Positions 8,602 through 17,527 of a stretch of 47,034 nt of DNA are shown in pieces. The notes beneath the pieces were generated by a model. That model saw only the letters and a list, made by a program, of their open reading frames with translations, searched no databases and was not told the origin of the DNA. The stretch is from JANOMH01 sp031422295 (lineage in GTDB: Bacteria > Pseudomonadota > Alphaproteobacteria > Rhodobacterales > Rhodobacteraceae), in the NCBI GenBank assembly GCA_031422295.1, contig JANOQM010000024.1, positions 1-47,034 of the forward strand, written 5' to 3'. The number at the start of each line of letters is the position of its first letter. The first letter of the stretch is position 1. Position numbers and translations under genes: made by a program.

Positions 8602-9266
8602 TTACCTAGCTCCGCGCGCAATCCGTCGGGTGAAACGGCAATCAGCGCCGCAAAGGCGCGGGCCAGAAAGGCGTCTTTGCTTTCATCCGGGTTAACATGA
8701 AGCGGTGCGCCAAATGTCACGGTGCAGATCAGCGGCAAGGGGATAATCTCGCCCTTGGGCATGATCGCGTTCAGATTGGCGACCCATGCGGGGACAAGGT
8801 CCACATCCGGATGCGCACGGCCAATGTTGAACAGCCCGGGTTTGAACGGCAGCAGCGGGTCGGTGCCCATGTTGCGGTTGCCTTCGGGGAAAATGATCAG
8901 GCTCGATCCTTCGTCCAATGCCGCAATGATCTTGGCCATCGGGTCTTCGGTCCGGGCCTCGGGGCGGCGATCAATCAGGACGGCGCGGAACACTTCGTCG
9001 CCGACAAAGGCCCGCAGTTTGTTTTTCAGCCAGTAATCCGCCGCCGCCACAGGCCGGGTTTGCCGCCGCATTGCGGGCGGCAGGACCGACCAGATCATCG
9101 GCATATCGCCGTTCGAGGTATGATTGGCGAAATACACCCGCTGGCGCGGCACGGGTTCAATCCCGCGCCAGTCGGCCCGGACGGCCGTGATCGCGCGGGC
9201 AAACAGAGTGATCGCATGGCCGGTAAAGCGGGCGGCAAAGCGGCGAAGTGGGTGGGATTTGTCCAT
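8598..9266 (-). CDS. 1-acylglycerol-3-phosphate acyltransferase (PlsC family)
   Basis: A 222-aa acyltransferase of the PlsC family. The catalytic NHxxxxD motif appears as NHTSNGD at residues 48-54 and the substrate-binding motif as FPEGNR at 126-131. It would acylate lysophosphatidate or a similar lyso-lipid at the inner membrane, feeding the CdsA-like enzyme encoded directly downstream. The ATG at 9266 gives a family-like N terminus (MDKSHPLRRF); the open frame extends 62 codons further upstream across a hairpin, which is unlikely to be coding. No strong ribosome-binding site is visible. Confidence 0.85.
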   Translation of the reverse strand: MDKSHPLRRFAARFTGHAITLFARAITAVRADWRGIEPVPRQRVYFANHTSNGDMPMIWSVLPPAMRRQTRPVAAADYWLKNKLRAFVGDEVFRAVLIDRRPEARTEDPMAKIIAALDEGSSLIIFPEGNRNMGTDPLLPFKPGLFNIGRAHPDVDLVPAWVANLNAIMPKGEIIPLPLICTVTFGAPLHVNPDESKDAFLARAFAALIAVSPDGLRAELGK

Positions 9267-9302
9267 GGCGGTCACACTGGCTGATGAGATGGGGTTTGGG
9301 AA

Positions 9303-9330
9303 GGGGCCGCGCCATTTCTGGCACGGCCCC
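9303..9330 (-). terminator. strong hairpin, putative terminator of the pspA-yiaAB unit
   Basis: GGGGCCGCGCCA and TGGCACGGCCCC form a 12-bp stem with one mismatch and a 4-nt loop, between the stop of the YiaAB gene (9343) and the PlsC gene start (9266). No U-tract follows on the minus strand, so it may slow rather than fully stop transcription. Confidence 0.5.
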
Positions 9331-9342
9331 TGATTGGAAGGT

Positions 9343-9627
9343 TCAGGCGGCTCGGTCGCTGACATAGTCCGACAGCAGCTTTTCGGTTTTGGCGGCCCCG
9401 AGCCGGTGCAGGCGGTCCTCGGACAGGCGGTCATCAAACCGATATTTGACAAAGTTGATCAGGGAAATGGTCAGCAGCATAATCCCGATGCCCCAATAGC
9501 CTTTGGTCGCAAGGGGCACATCGACAGACATGTATAACGACAAACCCAACATGCCGTAGGCAATGACGACGGCTGCGCCGTTGATCAGCATGATCAGGGC
9601 GTTATCGGAGCGGTTGGTGGTAAACAT
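9343..9627 (-). CDS. YiaA/YiaB-type two-helix inner membrane protein
   Basis: A 94-aa protein with two transmembrane helices (about residues 11-33 and 45-62) separated by a short loop (VPLATKGYWG), the pattern of the YiaAB domain. A basic cytoplasmic tail of about 30 residues follows. Members of this family are often found with stress or envelope genes, but no biochemical role is established. AAGGA stands 7 bp before the ATG. The gene lies 25 bp downstream of pspA and should be transcribed with it. Confidence 0.82.
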   Translation of the reverse strand: MFTTNRSDNALIMLINGAAVVIAYGMLGLSLYMSVDVPLATKGYWGIGIMLLTISLINFVKYRFDDRLSEDRLHRLGAAKTEKLLSDYVSDRAA

Positions 9628-9652
9628 GTGGTATCCTTTCAGGGGATTGAGG

Positions 9653-10333
9653 TCAGATTTGGGGTTGGGTCAGGCGGGCCAGAACCTGCGCTGCAGTCAT
9701 GCGGGTCGCCGGGCCATAGCCACGGTCGGCAAGGCGGTCGGTCAGGTTGGTTTTGTGCAAGTCCGCGTCGATTTCTTGCAGGATTCGGCCCTGTTCGAAC
9801 GGGTCGTCCCGACCCAGTACACGGGCAATCAGGTCTTCGGCCTCCTGCGCGGCGCTGGTGCCACCCAGCGTTGTGGTCAGGCGCGACTGTATATCCTGTT
9901 CGCGCCGTACCGCGCGGGCCTGAATGGCCCCTTGTTTGAGATCAATGATCCGGCGGTGGCCTGCGTCGATCGAGGCGCGCAACCGCAGGATTTGGGCATC
10001 AAGGCGGGCGAGGGTTGCCGAACGGATCGACGTTTCATTTTCCAGTGTCGCAATGGCATCTGCGGCTTCTGTCGCCAAGGCCATATCGCCGGCAGTGAGC
10101 GCCGCAGTGGCCCGGCCGGTCAGGTCGCTGACCCGACCGGTCAGGGCGTCCAACTGCCGCGCCTCGGACCTGTGCCGTTGGATCAGACTGGCCAAAGTGG
10201 CCTTGGCGGCCGCAAGATTGATGTCAGCCTCTCGGATTTTCTGGTCGATCAGTTCAATCGCAAAGGCATCGCGGACGCGGTCTTCAGCCCGGGCATTGGC
10301 ACCGGAAATGAGTGTGGACAGGGTTTTGAACAT
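9653..10333 (-). CDS. PspA/IM30 family membrane-stress protein
   Basis: A 226-aa protein, almost wholly charged alpha-helical and coiled-coil forming, beginning MFKTLSTLISGANARAEDRV like alphaproteobacterial PspA/IM30 proteins. It contains the conserved DQKIREAD and LASLIQRHRSEA segments in the first 60 residues. PspA/IM30 proteins are ESCRT-III-like and stabilise the inner membrane; this one is probably a peripheral membrane protein. GGAG stands 7 bp before the ATG. The promoter region carries two copies of TGAAC-N3-GTTCA, which suggests control by the adjacent TetR regulator rather than by PspF and sigma54. Confidence 0.87.
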   Translation of the reverse strand: MFKTLSTLISGANARAEDRVRDAFAIELIDQKIREADINLAAAKATLASLIQRHRSEARQLDALTGRVSDLTGRATAALTAGDMALATEAADAIATLENETSIRSATLARLDAQILRLRASIDAGHRRIIDLKQGAIQARAVRREQDIQSRLTTTLGGTSAAQEAEDLIARVLGRDDPFEQGRILQEIDADLHKTNLTDRLADRGYGPATRMTAAQVLARLTQPQI

Positions 10334-10361
10334 TTTTTAGCTCCAATCGTGAGATGTCTAA

Positions 10362-10374
10362 TGAACATCGTTCA
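10362..10374. promoter_or_regulatory. operator O1: TGAAC-ATC-GTTCA palindrome
   Basis: A perfect 5+5 inverted repeat (6+6 if the flanking A/T pair is counted), 28 bp upstream of the pspA start and directly downstream of the predicted -10 element, so it would cover the transcription start. It matches two other copies in the same locus. Confidence 0.7.
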
Positions 10375-10382
10375 TGAATTGA

Positions 10383-10410
10383 GATAAAGCTATTTGGCGA
10401 TCCCGGTCAA
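10383..10410 (-). promoter_or_regulatory. predicted pspA promoter
   Basis: On the minus strand TTGACC (10410-10405) and TTTATC (10388-10383) are separated by 16 bp, a good sigma70-type pair. The promoter is bracketed by operator O2 upstream and operator O1 downstream. Confidence 0.6.
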
Positions 10411-10419
10411 GTGAGTTTG

Positions 10420-10432
10420 TGAACGACGTTCA
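10420..10432. promoter_or_regulatory. operator O2: TGAAC-GAC-GTTCA palindrome
   Basis: A second perfect copy of the TGAAC-N3-GTTCA palindrome, centred 58 bp from O1. It includes the stop codon of the tetR-type gene (TGA, minus strand, 10432-10430) and lies just upstream of the predicted pspA -35 element. Confidence 0.7.
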
Positions 10433-11035
10433 AGAAACAGTGCGTTTCCCAGAAAGCTGCAATAGCAGCAGCGCGATCATCCGGTCGGTTTCCGCTTCGG
10501 GTACACCGGCACTCGCCTCGTCCAGCGCCAGCCAGACAATACCATGCACGGATGAAAACAACGCGCGAGTAAACAAGGCGCGGTCTTTGCCGGACATATC
10601 CGGAAACAGCACCCCGACCGGATCGGCAATATAGGCAAACAACCGCGCCATATCGGCCAGATACCAGTCCGGGGCCGTGGTCCCTGCGGGACGCGCCACA
10701 TCGAACAGCGCCCGCCAACGGTGCCGGTTGGTCGCGGCAAAGCGGTGATAAGCCTGCCCCATGGTGACCATCTGGCCGGTTGGATCAACTGGGGCCCCGG
10801 CCAAAGCCTCGGCCACATCCTGCCCAAGATCGGCAAATGTCCGGGCATTCACTTCGAGCGTCAGTGCGGTCATATCCGGGAACACAGTGTAAATCGCACC
10901 CAATGCGCAGCCAGCTTCTGTTGCCAGATCGCGGGCCCGCAGACCCGACAGCCCTTCGGTTGCGATATGCTTTTCGGCAATCTCGATCAGTCGGTCGCGC
11001 AGGGCACGGCGGCGGTCTTGGGTTGGTGTTGTCAT
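10430..11035 (-). CDS. TetR/AcrR family transcriptional regulator
   Basis: A 201-aa regulator. The N-terminal helix-turn-helix occupies about residues 10-55 with the recognisable GLSGLRARDLATEAG and GAIYTVFPD, the second being the DNA-recognition helix with the usual Y..F. The C-terminal part is a variable ligand-binding and dimerisation region. The ATG at 11035 is chosen because AAGGGG stands 7 bp upstream; an ATG 15 bp earlier has no such site. It is immediately upstream of pspA on the same strand, and palindromes lie before both genes, so it most likely represses itself and pspA-yiaAB. The ligand is unknown. Confidence 0.87.
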   Translation of the reverse strand: MTTPTQDRRRALRDRLIEIAEKHIATEGLSGLRARDLATEAGCALGAIYTVFPDMTALTLEVNARTFADLGQDVAEALAGAPVDPTGQMVTMGQAYHRFAATNRHRWRALFDVARPAGTTAPDWYLADMARLFAYIADPVGVLFPDMSGKDRALFTRALFSSVHGIVWLALDEASAGVPEAETDRMIALLLLQLSGKRTVS

Positions 11036-11049
11036 ATCGCGCCCCTTCA

Positions 11050-11062
11050 TGAACTTTGTTCA
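11050..11062. promoter_or_regulatory. operator O3: TGAAC-TTT-GTTCA palindrome
   Basis: The third copy of TGAAC-N3-GTTCA, 15 bp upstream of the regulator's start codon. A perfect TTGACA lies at 11084-11079 on the minus strand, so the palindrome would overlap the -10 region. This is the layout expected for autorepression. Confidence 0.7.
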
Positions 11063-11142
11063 GACTAGCCTGGGGTGCTGTCAATGGAAAGGCCGAAGCC
11101 TCCGGCGGAGGTATTTTTTCAACTCCGAAAACCCAAAAGCTG

Positions 11143-12370
11143 TTATGGTTCTGAAGGTGCCCCGCCAGCAAAGATATTGCCGTGGCTGTAGTCACACGGC
11201 TCTTCTTGCATTTGCAAATGCAAGCCGGTCCCAGTGTAGGGATGCGCACGGGCGAGGGTTTCGTCGAAATCGATACCGAGGCCAGGGGCGGTTGGCGGCG
11301 TCACATAGCCGCCGTCGACGGTGATGGAATTGCGGATCAGGGCGGCATGGAACGGCGTTTCGATGGTTTCGGCCATCAGCAGGTTGGGGATACTGGCCGC
11401 AAGCTGGATATTAGCCGCCCATTCGACCGGACCAGCATACAGATGCGGGGCGACCTGCGCGTTATAGACTTCGGCAATCGCGGCAATCTTTTTGGCCTCC
11501 CATATCCCGCCAGCCCTGCCAAGCGCGGGCTGAAGTATGGTTGCCGCACCGGCGCGCAGCACAGCGGCGAATTCATTCTTGGTGGACAGACGTTCACCTG
11601 CGGCAACAGGGATGCGCACGGCGGCGGCGACCTTGGCCATTTCATGGGTGTTATCTGGCGGAATCGGTTCTTCGTACCAGAGCGGCGCATAGGGTTCGAT
11701 CGCCTGACCCATGCGGATCGCACCACCCGTGCTGAACTGCCCATGCGTGCCAAACAGCAGGTCAGCCTTGTCGCCCACCGCGTCGCGGATTTTCTTGCAG
11801 AACTCTACTGACAAGCGGATGTCTGACATGGCCGGCATATGCCCGCCGCGAATGGTATAGGGACCGGCGGGGTCGAATTTGACCGCCGTATAGCCCTGTT
11901 TGACCATTTCCACGGCAGATTCGGCGGCCTGATCGGGGTTGACCCAAAAGCCGGGCAAGGTGTGGCCGGGCTGCGGGTAAAGGTAGGTATAGGCGCGGAT
12001 GCGGTCGTTCATCCGCCCGCCCAGCAGCGCATGCACCGGGCGATCCCGGTCCTTGCCCAGAATATCCCAGCAGGCAATTTCCAGCCCGGAAAACGCCCCG
12101 ATCACGGTCAGGTCGGGCCGCTGGGTGAATCCGGCGGAATAGGCCCGGCGGAACAAATTCAATATCTTCGGGATTTTGGCCCAGCATGTGCCGTTCGAAC
12201 ACATCGGTAATGACCGCCCGCATCGCATCCGGCCCGACCGAGGCGGCATAACATTCGCCGTAGCCCACAACTCCGGTATCCGTGGTCAGCTTTGGGATGA
12301 TCCAATAGCGCCCACCCCAGCCGGGCGCGGGCGGGGCGGTGATGATGATATCCAGATCAACGAGTTTCAT
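11143..12370 (-). pseudogene. mandelate racemase/muconate lactonizing enzyme family, frameshifted
   Basis: An enolase-superfamily sugar-acid dehydratase or racemase gene broken by one frameshift. The N-terminal frame (from ATG 12370, MKLVDLDIII) runs to GQNPEDIE. The rest continues in another frame from LFRRAYSAGFTQRPD to the stop at 11143, about 405 codons in all, near the family's usual size. The switch falls at about 12157; it looks like 2 bases lost (or 1 gained) in GAATTTG. Downstream frames carry AVKFDP, the THGQF segment, WYEEP and AGERL. It is probably inactive, unless the shift is a sequencing error. The exact substrate cannot be told. Confidence 0.8.
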
Positions 12371-12435
12371 GGCATGGCTCCGGTTTCACCCCAACATCCC
12401 GGCACTGGCGCAGTATTGCCCCGCCAAAACCGACC

Positions 12436-13650
12436 TTAGGCGTCGCGTCTGGCAGGCTGCATGGGTCGGATCAGGAAAACCGTCAGGCACAGGACCATGA
12501 GTGCGGCGGATAAGATGAAAGGTGCGCCGGGAAAGAACACCGATCCACGCGCGGTAAAGGCGAAAAAAATCTGGGTCATCGCCAGCGGGGCCATGATCGT
12601 GGCCAAAGATTTGGCCGAAGAAATAACGCCCTGCAATTCGCCCTGTTGATTGTCGGCGGCCGTTTTGCTCATCATCCCTTGCAGGGCTGGGGTGACCACC
12701 GCCCCAAGGGCTGTCAGCGGCGTAAAGGCCAGTGCGGCCCAGCCATTGGTGATCAGCGCCAGCACTACAAAGGCCGCAAAGTTGAAACAGATGCCATAGA
12801 TGATGGTCGTTCTTTCGCCCAACAGGCGCAGGGCCGGGCGGATCAACGCGCCCTGGACAATGGCGATTCCGACCCCGAACAGCGCTAAAGACAGGCCAAT
12901 CCGGCCCGGTTCCCAGCCAAACTGCGCTGTGGTGTAAAACGCCCAGACCGATGGATAGACGATGAACGCGAATTCATAGATGAAAAACAAGATCAACAGC
13001 CGGGTCACGCCGGGTAGTTCTGACAGCTTCATCAGGGCCCCCACCGGATTGGCGCGGCGCCATGCAAAGCGGCGTCTGATTTTGTCGGTCACGGTTTCCG
13101 GCAGGACCAGATAACCGAATATCATGTTCGCCCCGGCCAAGGCGGCGGCTGCATAAAACGGCGCACGGGTGCCAAATTCTGCCAAAAGCCCACCAACGGC
13201 CGGGCCGAACACAAAGCCCACGCCAAAGGCTGCACCGACCAGTCCGAAGGCCGCCGATTTTTTCTCGGGCGGCGTGATATCGGCGATGAACGCAGAAGCT
13301 GTGGAATAGGTCGCTGCCGTGATCCCGCCAATGATCCGTGTGACGAACAGCAACCAGATTGATCCGGCAAGGGCCATCATCAGATAATCCAGACACATCA
13401 CAAACAGCGATGTCAGCAGGATCGGGCGGCGGCCAAACCGGTCAGATAACGCGCCGACGACCGGGCCGAAAATGAACTGCATGACGGCAAATGAGGTGGC
13501 CAGTAATCCGCCCCAGACTGCCGCATCGCCGACTGTTCCGCCGTTGATCTGTGCAATCAGGTCAGGCATCACCGGCAGGATCAACCCGATCCCCATCGCA
13601 TCCAGCGCCAGTGTGATCACGATAAAGACAAGGGGAAGGCGGCTTTGCAT
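12436..13650 (-). CDS. MFS efflux transporter (TetA/drug-resistance type)
   Basis: A 404-aa, 12-helix major facilitator transporter of the tetracycline-efflux branch (DHA1). The N-terminal half has LDAMGIGLILPVMPDL at about 14-29 and the loop 2-3 signature GALSDRFGRRP, a proton-antiporter hallmark. After helix 5 comes the motif GPAVGGLLAEFG. It would export a small hydrophobic compound in exchange for protons; tetracycline itself is not implied. The ATG at 13650 gives the family N terminus; 51 upstream codons in frame do not look coding. It is divergent from the M20 hydrolase gene. Confidence 0.9.
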   Translation of the reverse strand: MQSRLPLVFIVITLALDAMGIGLILPVMPDLIAQINGGTVGDAAVWGGLLATSFAVMQFIFGPVVGALSDRFGRRPILLTSLFVMCLDYLMMALAGSIWLLFVTRIIGGITAATYSTASAFIADITPPEKKSAAFGLVGAAFGVGFVFGPAVGGLLAEFGTRAPFYAAAALAGANMIFGYLVLPETVTDKIRRRFAWRRANPVGALMKLSELPGVTRLLILFFIYEFAFIVYPSVWAFYTTAQFGWEPGRIGLSLALFGVGIAIVQGALIRPALRLLGERTTIIYGICFNFAAFVVLALITNGWAALAFTPLTALGAVVTPALQGMMSKTAADNQQGELQGVISSAKSLATIMAPLAMTQIFFAFTARGSVFFPGAPFILSAALMVLCLTVFLIRPMQPARRDA

Positions 13651-13765
13651 ACAGCGGCTCCGGTGGACAACTAGGGCTGATGTAACCGGCATCTGCGCGG
13701 TTGCAAGGCAATAGCTGTTCGCCCGCCGCCCTGCTAGGCTGTGCTGACGCCAAAGGGCCTGCCGC

Positions 13766-14908
13766 ATGCAACTAACAAACAGTGATATCGACGAACTGGC
13801 CAACTGGCGCCGGATGCTGCATCAGGCCCCTGAGGTGTCTGGGGATGAGCTGCACACGGCCCGTGCCGTAGTGACAATGCTGACCCCGCTGGCCCCGGAT
13901 CAGATGATCACCGGTCTGGGCGGGCATGGCGTGGCCGCCGTGTTTAATGGAGCGTCTGCCGGACCGACCGTTATGTTCCGCGCCGAACTTGACGCCTTGC
14001 CGATCCCCGAGATCGGCGACCTGCCGCACCGGTCGCTGAACCCCGGCCTTGGGCATATGTGCGGGCATGACGGGCATACCGCCATTCTTGCCGGACTTGG
14101 CAGGTTGATCGACCGGCAACGACCCGCGCAGGGCCGTGTGATTTTGCTGTTTCAACCGGCCGAGGAAACCGGGGCCGGGGCCGCCGCCGTTATTGCCGAC
14201 CGGAAATTTGCCGAACTGACCCCGGATTATGCCTTTGCCTTGCACAACCTGCCCGGCCTGCCGCTGGGGCATACAGCGCTTGCCGCCGGGCCCGCCAATT
14301 GCGCCTCGCGCGGGTTGAAACTGCTGTTGTCCGGCAAGACGGCGCATGCCTCGATGCCTGAGGACGGCGTTTCGCCCGCGCTGGCACTGTCACGGCTGAT
14401 ACCTGCGCTGATGACGCTTGGGCCGGGCGGTGTGGTGGGGCCCGGATTTCGGTTGGTCACGATGACCCACGCAATCATGGGAGAGCCGACATTTGGAATA
14501 GCACCCGGTACTGCCGAACTGTGGGCGACACTGCGGACTTTGACCGACAGCGATATGGTCGATCTTGTGAAAAGGGCCGAAATGCTGGTCGCCGCCGAGG
14601 CGGGGGATTTGTCGTTCAGTCACAGTTATCACGATGTTTTTGCGGCATGTCACAACGACCCCGATGCAACTGAACTATTGACCCGCGCCATCACGGCACA
14701 GGGGCTGGCGCTGACCACAGCCGGCTATCCGATGCGCTGGTCCGAGGATTTCGGGCAGTTCGGCACTGTTGCAAAATCAGCAATGTTCGTTCTGGGGGCG
14801 GGGGTCGATTGCCCGAAATTGCACAACCCCGACTATGACTTTCCCGATGCGTTGATCGGGCCGGGTGTCGGGGTGTTTCACCGGGTCCTGCGGGACGTTT
14901 TGGGCTAG
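13766..14908 (+). CDS. M20-family amidohydrolase (hippurate hydrolase-like)
   Basis: A 380-aa zinc or manganese amidohydrolase of the M20D group (N-acyl amino acid or indoleacetamide-like hydrolases). Metal-binding elements are MCGHDGHT at 98-105, the acidic pair in QPAEETG (132-133), a His in ALHNLPG and the late HNPDYDFPD. The first motif reads FRAELDALP, where most relatives have RADMDALP. The central dimerisation domain begins with TAHAS. The substrate is probably an N-acylated amino acid. Its stop overlaps that of the convergent lactonase-like gene by 4 bp. Confidence 0.88.
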   Translation: MQLTNSDIDELANWRRMLHQAPEVSGDELHTARAVVTMLTPLAPDQMITGLGGHGVAAVFNGASAGPTVMFRAELDALPIPEIGDLPHRSLNPGLGHMCGHDGHTAILAGLGRLIDRQRPAQGRVILLFQPAEETGAGAAAVIADRKFAELTPDYAFALHNLPGLPLGHTALAAGPANCASRGLKLLLSGKTAHASMPEDGVSPALALSRLIPALMTLGPGGVVGPGFRLVTMTHAIMGEPTFGIAPGTAELWATLRTLTDSDMVDLVKRAEMLVAAEAGDLSFSHSYHDVFAACHNDPDATELLTRAITAQGLALTTAGYPMRWSEDFGQFGTVAKSAMFVLGAGVDCPKLHNPDYDFPDALIGPGVGVFHRVLRDVLG

Positions 14909-15696
14909 ACATGCCCAGTTTCAACCAGAAACCGGTTCAGCGCTTCGGCCACGGCAATCGGGTCTTCGACGGGGGGGAAATGGCCGGACTTGCGGATGAT
15001 CTGAAACTTTGATCCGGGGATCAGGTCCATGGTTTCGCGCATCAGATCAGGCGGCGTGGTGGCATCTTCGGAACCCACAAGGCCCAGCACAGGCAGGCGC
15101 AGGCCGCTGGTAGGGGTGTAAAAATCGGTGCCCGAAATCGCCGCAGCACAGCCCATCCAGCCCTGCGGGTTCATTGCCAGCAATTGGTCGCGCCAATGGC
15201 CCATGTCCGGCCCGGCCAGAAAGGCGCGGGAAAACACACGGGTCATCGCATTGTCCGCAATCGCGGCCATCCCGCCCACGCGAACCTGCGCGATACGGTC
15301 GGACCAGACGGCAGGCACCCCAATCTTTGGGGCCGTATCCAGCAACACCATGGCGCGGACCAAATCCAACCGCTTGATCGCCAGCCCCTGCGCCACAAGC
15401 CCACCCATCGACAGGCCGACGACCAGACAATCCTTGATTTTCAGCGCATCCAGCACTGCCTCGGCATCGGCGACCATTGCACCCATGCTGTAAGGTGCAG
15501 GTGGCGCATCGGACAGCCCGTGGCCGCGCTGATCAAACCGGACATAGCGCAGATGTTCGGGCAACAGGGCCAGAACCCGGTCCCAAATATGCAAGTCAGT
15601 GCCCAAAGCGTGCAGGAACAACACCGGCGGGGCGATAGGGTGATCCACCCCATCGACCCGGACATGCAAGCGGACCCCGTTGTTTTCGACGAACAT
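14905..15696 (-). CDS. alpha/beta hydrolase, 3-oxoadipate enol-lactonase type
   Basis: A 263-aa alpha/beta hydrolase whose pattern fits 3-oxoadipate enol-lactonase (PcaD). The nucleophile is Ser96 in GLSMGG, the oxyanion region is LHALGTD, DQRGHGLSD is typical of PcaD, the acid is in GSEDATTPPD and the base is His in SGHFPPVEDP. The reaction in the protocatechuate pathway opens the enol-lactone to 3-oxoadipate. No other pca gene is present here, so a related lactone or ester is possible. It overlaps the upstream dehydratase gene by 1 bp. Confidence 0.78.
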   Translation of the reverse strand: MFVENNGVRLHVRVDGVDHPIAPPVLFLHALGTDLHIWDRVLALLPEHLRYVRFDQRGHGLSDAPPAPYSMGAMVADAEAVLDALKIKDCLVVGLSMGGLVAQGLAIKRLDLVRAMVLLDTAPKIGVPAVWSDRIAQVRVGGMAAIADNAMTRVFSRAFLAGPDMGHWRDQLLAMNPQGWMGCAAAISGTDFYTPTSGLRLPVLGLVGSEDATTPPDLMRETMDLIPGSKFQIIRKSGHFPPVEDPIAVAEALNRFLVETGHV

Positions 15697-16673
15697 CAGC
15701 GGATCAATTCGAGGGCGCGGGAAAACAATGCAGGATCAACATTGCCGCCTGATGCGACGACAACAATTGGGTCGCCGGCGGGCTGATCGGCATGGAACAG
15801 GGCCGCGGCCAGCGCCACCGCGCCCCCCGGTTCCAGCACCAGATTCAGATGCGAAAATGCCGCCGCCATGGCGCGCAGGCAATCGTCATCCGGAACCGCA
15901 AGGCCCGGACCACACAGGCGCTGCAGGATCGGAAAGGTCAGATTGCCGGGTTGCGGCGTGATGATGGCATCGCAGATAGACCCCGCCATGCGCGCGTTGC
16001 GTTCAATCCGGCCCGATCGCAACGACCGGCAGACATCGTCAAAATCGACAGGCTCGACCGGGCGGACACGCAGCCCCGGTGCATCCGCCTCCAGCGCCAA
16101 GGCAATGCCAGAGGTCAGCCCACCACCGCCGCAACAGACCAGCATATCGGCCTGTGTTACACCTATTGCGGTCGCCTGTGCGGCAATTTCCAGCCCGACA
16201 GTGCCCTGTCCTGCAATGACCTGTGGGTCGTCATAGGGCCGGATCAGGGTCAGGTTCCGGTCAGTTGCCAGTGCCGCACCCAGGGCGTCGCGGTCTTCGG
16301 TCTGGCGGTCATACAGGATGACCTCGGCCCCCAAGGCCTTGGTTCCATTGATCTTGGCCAATGGTGCATCGGACGGCATCAGGATCACGGCGGGCACGTC
16401 AAAGGCGCGGGCGGCATAGGCGACGCCTTGGGCGTGATTGCCGGATGAAAACGCAATGACGCCGTGGCAGCGGATGTCGGCGGGCAGGGCCGACACAGCC
16501 GACCAGCCGCCCCGCGCCTTGAACGATCCGGTGATCTGCAGCGCCTCGGCCTTGACCCAGATCGGGCGGCCCGCCAGCGCATCCAGTCCCGGCGACCGCA
16601 GCAGCGGTGTCTTGGGTATGTGCCCCGCAGCTCGTTCAGCCGCCGCGCGGATCATGGTGATATTCATCGACAC
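15696..16673 (-). CDS. PLP-dependent threonine/serine dehydratase family enzyme
   Basis: A 325-aa fold-type II PLP enzyme, short like catabolic threonine dehydratase or serine racemase and without an ACT regulatory domain. The PLP lysine is Lys52 in GSFKARG, the substrate loop is SSGNHAQG at 76-83 and the phosphate-binding glycine loop is CCGGGG at about 175-180. It would deaminate threonine, serine or a hydroxy amino acid to a 2-oxo acid. The start overlaps the end of the upstream hydrolase gene by 10 bp. It belongs to a four-gene minus-strand run (VOC, hydrolase, dehydratase, lactonase-like). Confidence 0.88.
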   Translation of the reverse strand: MSMNITMIRAAAERAAGHIPKTPLLRSPGLDALAGRPIWVKAEALQITGSFKARGGWSAVSALPADIRCHGVIAFSSGNHAQGVAYAARAFDVPAVILMPSDAPLAKINGTKALGAEVILYDRQTEDRDALGAALATDRNLTLIRPYDDPQVIAGQGTVGLEIAAQATAIGVTQADMLVCCGGGGLTSGIALALEADAPGLRVRPVEPVDFDDVCRSLRSGRIERNARMAGSICDAIITPQPGNLTFPILQRLCGPGLAVPDDDCLRAMAAAFSHLNLVLEPGGAVALAAALFHADQPAGDPIVVVASGGNVDPALFSRALELIR

Positions 16674-17527
16674 TTCTCCAGCCAGCGGCGCAATACAGCC
16701 AGCGCCTCGGGTTCGTCCAGAAACGGTATATGGCCCCGGCCCGCCACCTCGGCAAAAATCATGTCAGGCCGGCGGCGGCGCATCTCTGCCGCCGTTTCTA
16801 CCGTCAGCACGTCCGAATTCTCGCCGCGGATTAACGCCAAAGGCAGGCCTGCCAATGCATCAAAAAGCGGCCAAAGATCAGGTGCGGGTGGTGGGTTTTC
16901 CGGAAAAACGGCCGCACGCAGACGTGGATCATAGCGCAGCGATAGCCCACTTTCTGTTTGATCGTAAAAGTTTCTTACTTCATCCAGCCAGCGCTCGGGC
17001 GGCACCCCGACAAAGCCGGTCATCACCGCAGCCCGCGCCTTTGCCGCCTGTTCAAAGGTCTTTTCAGCCGGAGGTATGCCAATAAATCGCTTGATGGCCG
17101 CCAATCCTGCAGGCGCTATTTCGGGGCCGATATCGTTGAGTGCCACGCCGATCAACCGGGATTTTGCCATTGCCGCCTGAAACATGGCAATCAGGCCGCC
17201 GCGTGAGGTGCCAAGGATTGCGACTCTGTCTAGGCTCAGATGGTCCAGCAGGGCCAGCACATCCCGGGATTCCTGCGGGATTGAATAGCTGACCGGATCC
17301 GCCCAATCCGACAGCCCCCGCCCGCGATAATCCAGCTTTATCAGTCGGATACCGGGCAGATGCGGCGTCACATGGTCAAAATCAGCGCTATTGCGGGTCA
17401 GGCCCGCAAGACACAAGACCGGCAGCCCCGCGCCTTCATCGGTGTAGTGCAGATTAGTGCCATCAAGGGCGCGAAACCGGCTCAGACCTGTCCCCTGGCT
17501 TTCATCGCGGCGTCCACGTCCATCCAC
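16664..17527 (-). CDS. alpha/beta hydrolase
   Basis: A 287-aa alpha/beta hydrolase with the nucleophile Ser108 in GTSRGG, the dipeptide DYRGRGLSD and a terminal GRGHIPFLDEP carrying the catalytic His. The substrate is unknown; haloalkane, ester or lactone hydrolysis are all possible in the family. The only in-frame start before the conserved part is GTG at 17527, which overlaps the VOC gene by 46 bp, so the first 15 or so residues (Arg/Gly-rich) are doubtful. Confidence 0.83.
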   Translation of the reverse strand: MDGRGRRDESQGTGLSRFRALDGTNLHYTDEGAGLPVLCLAGLTRNSADFDHVTPHLPGIRLIKLDYRGRGLSDWADPVSYSIPQESRDVLALLDHLSLDRVAILGTSRGGLIAMFQAAMAKSRLIGVALNDIGPEIAPAGLAAIKRFIGIPPAEKTFEQAAKARAAVMTGFVGVPPERWLDEVRNFYDQTESGLSLRYDPRLRAAVFPENPPPAPDLWPLFDALAGLPLALIRGENSDVLTVETAAEMRRRRPDMIFAEVAGRGHIPFLDEPEALAVLRRWLEKCR

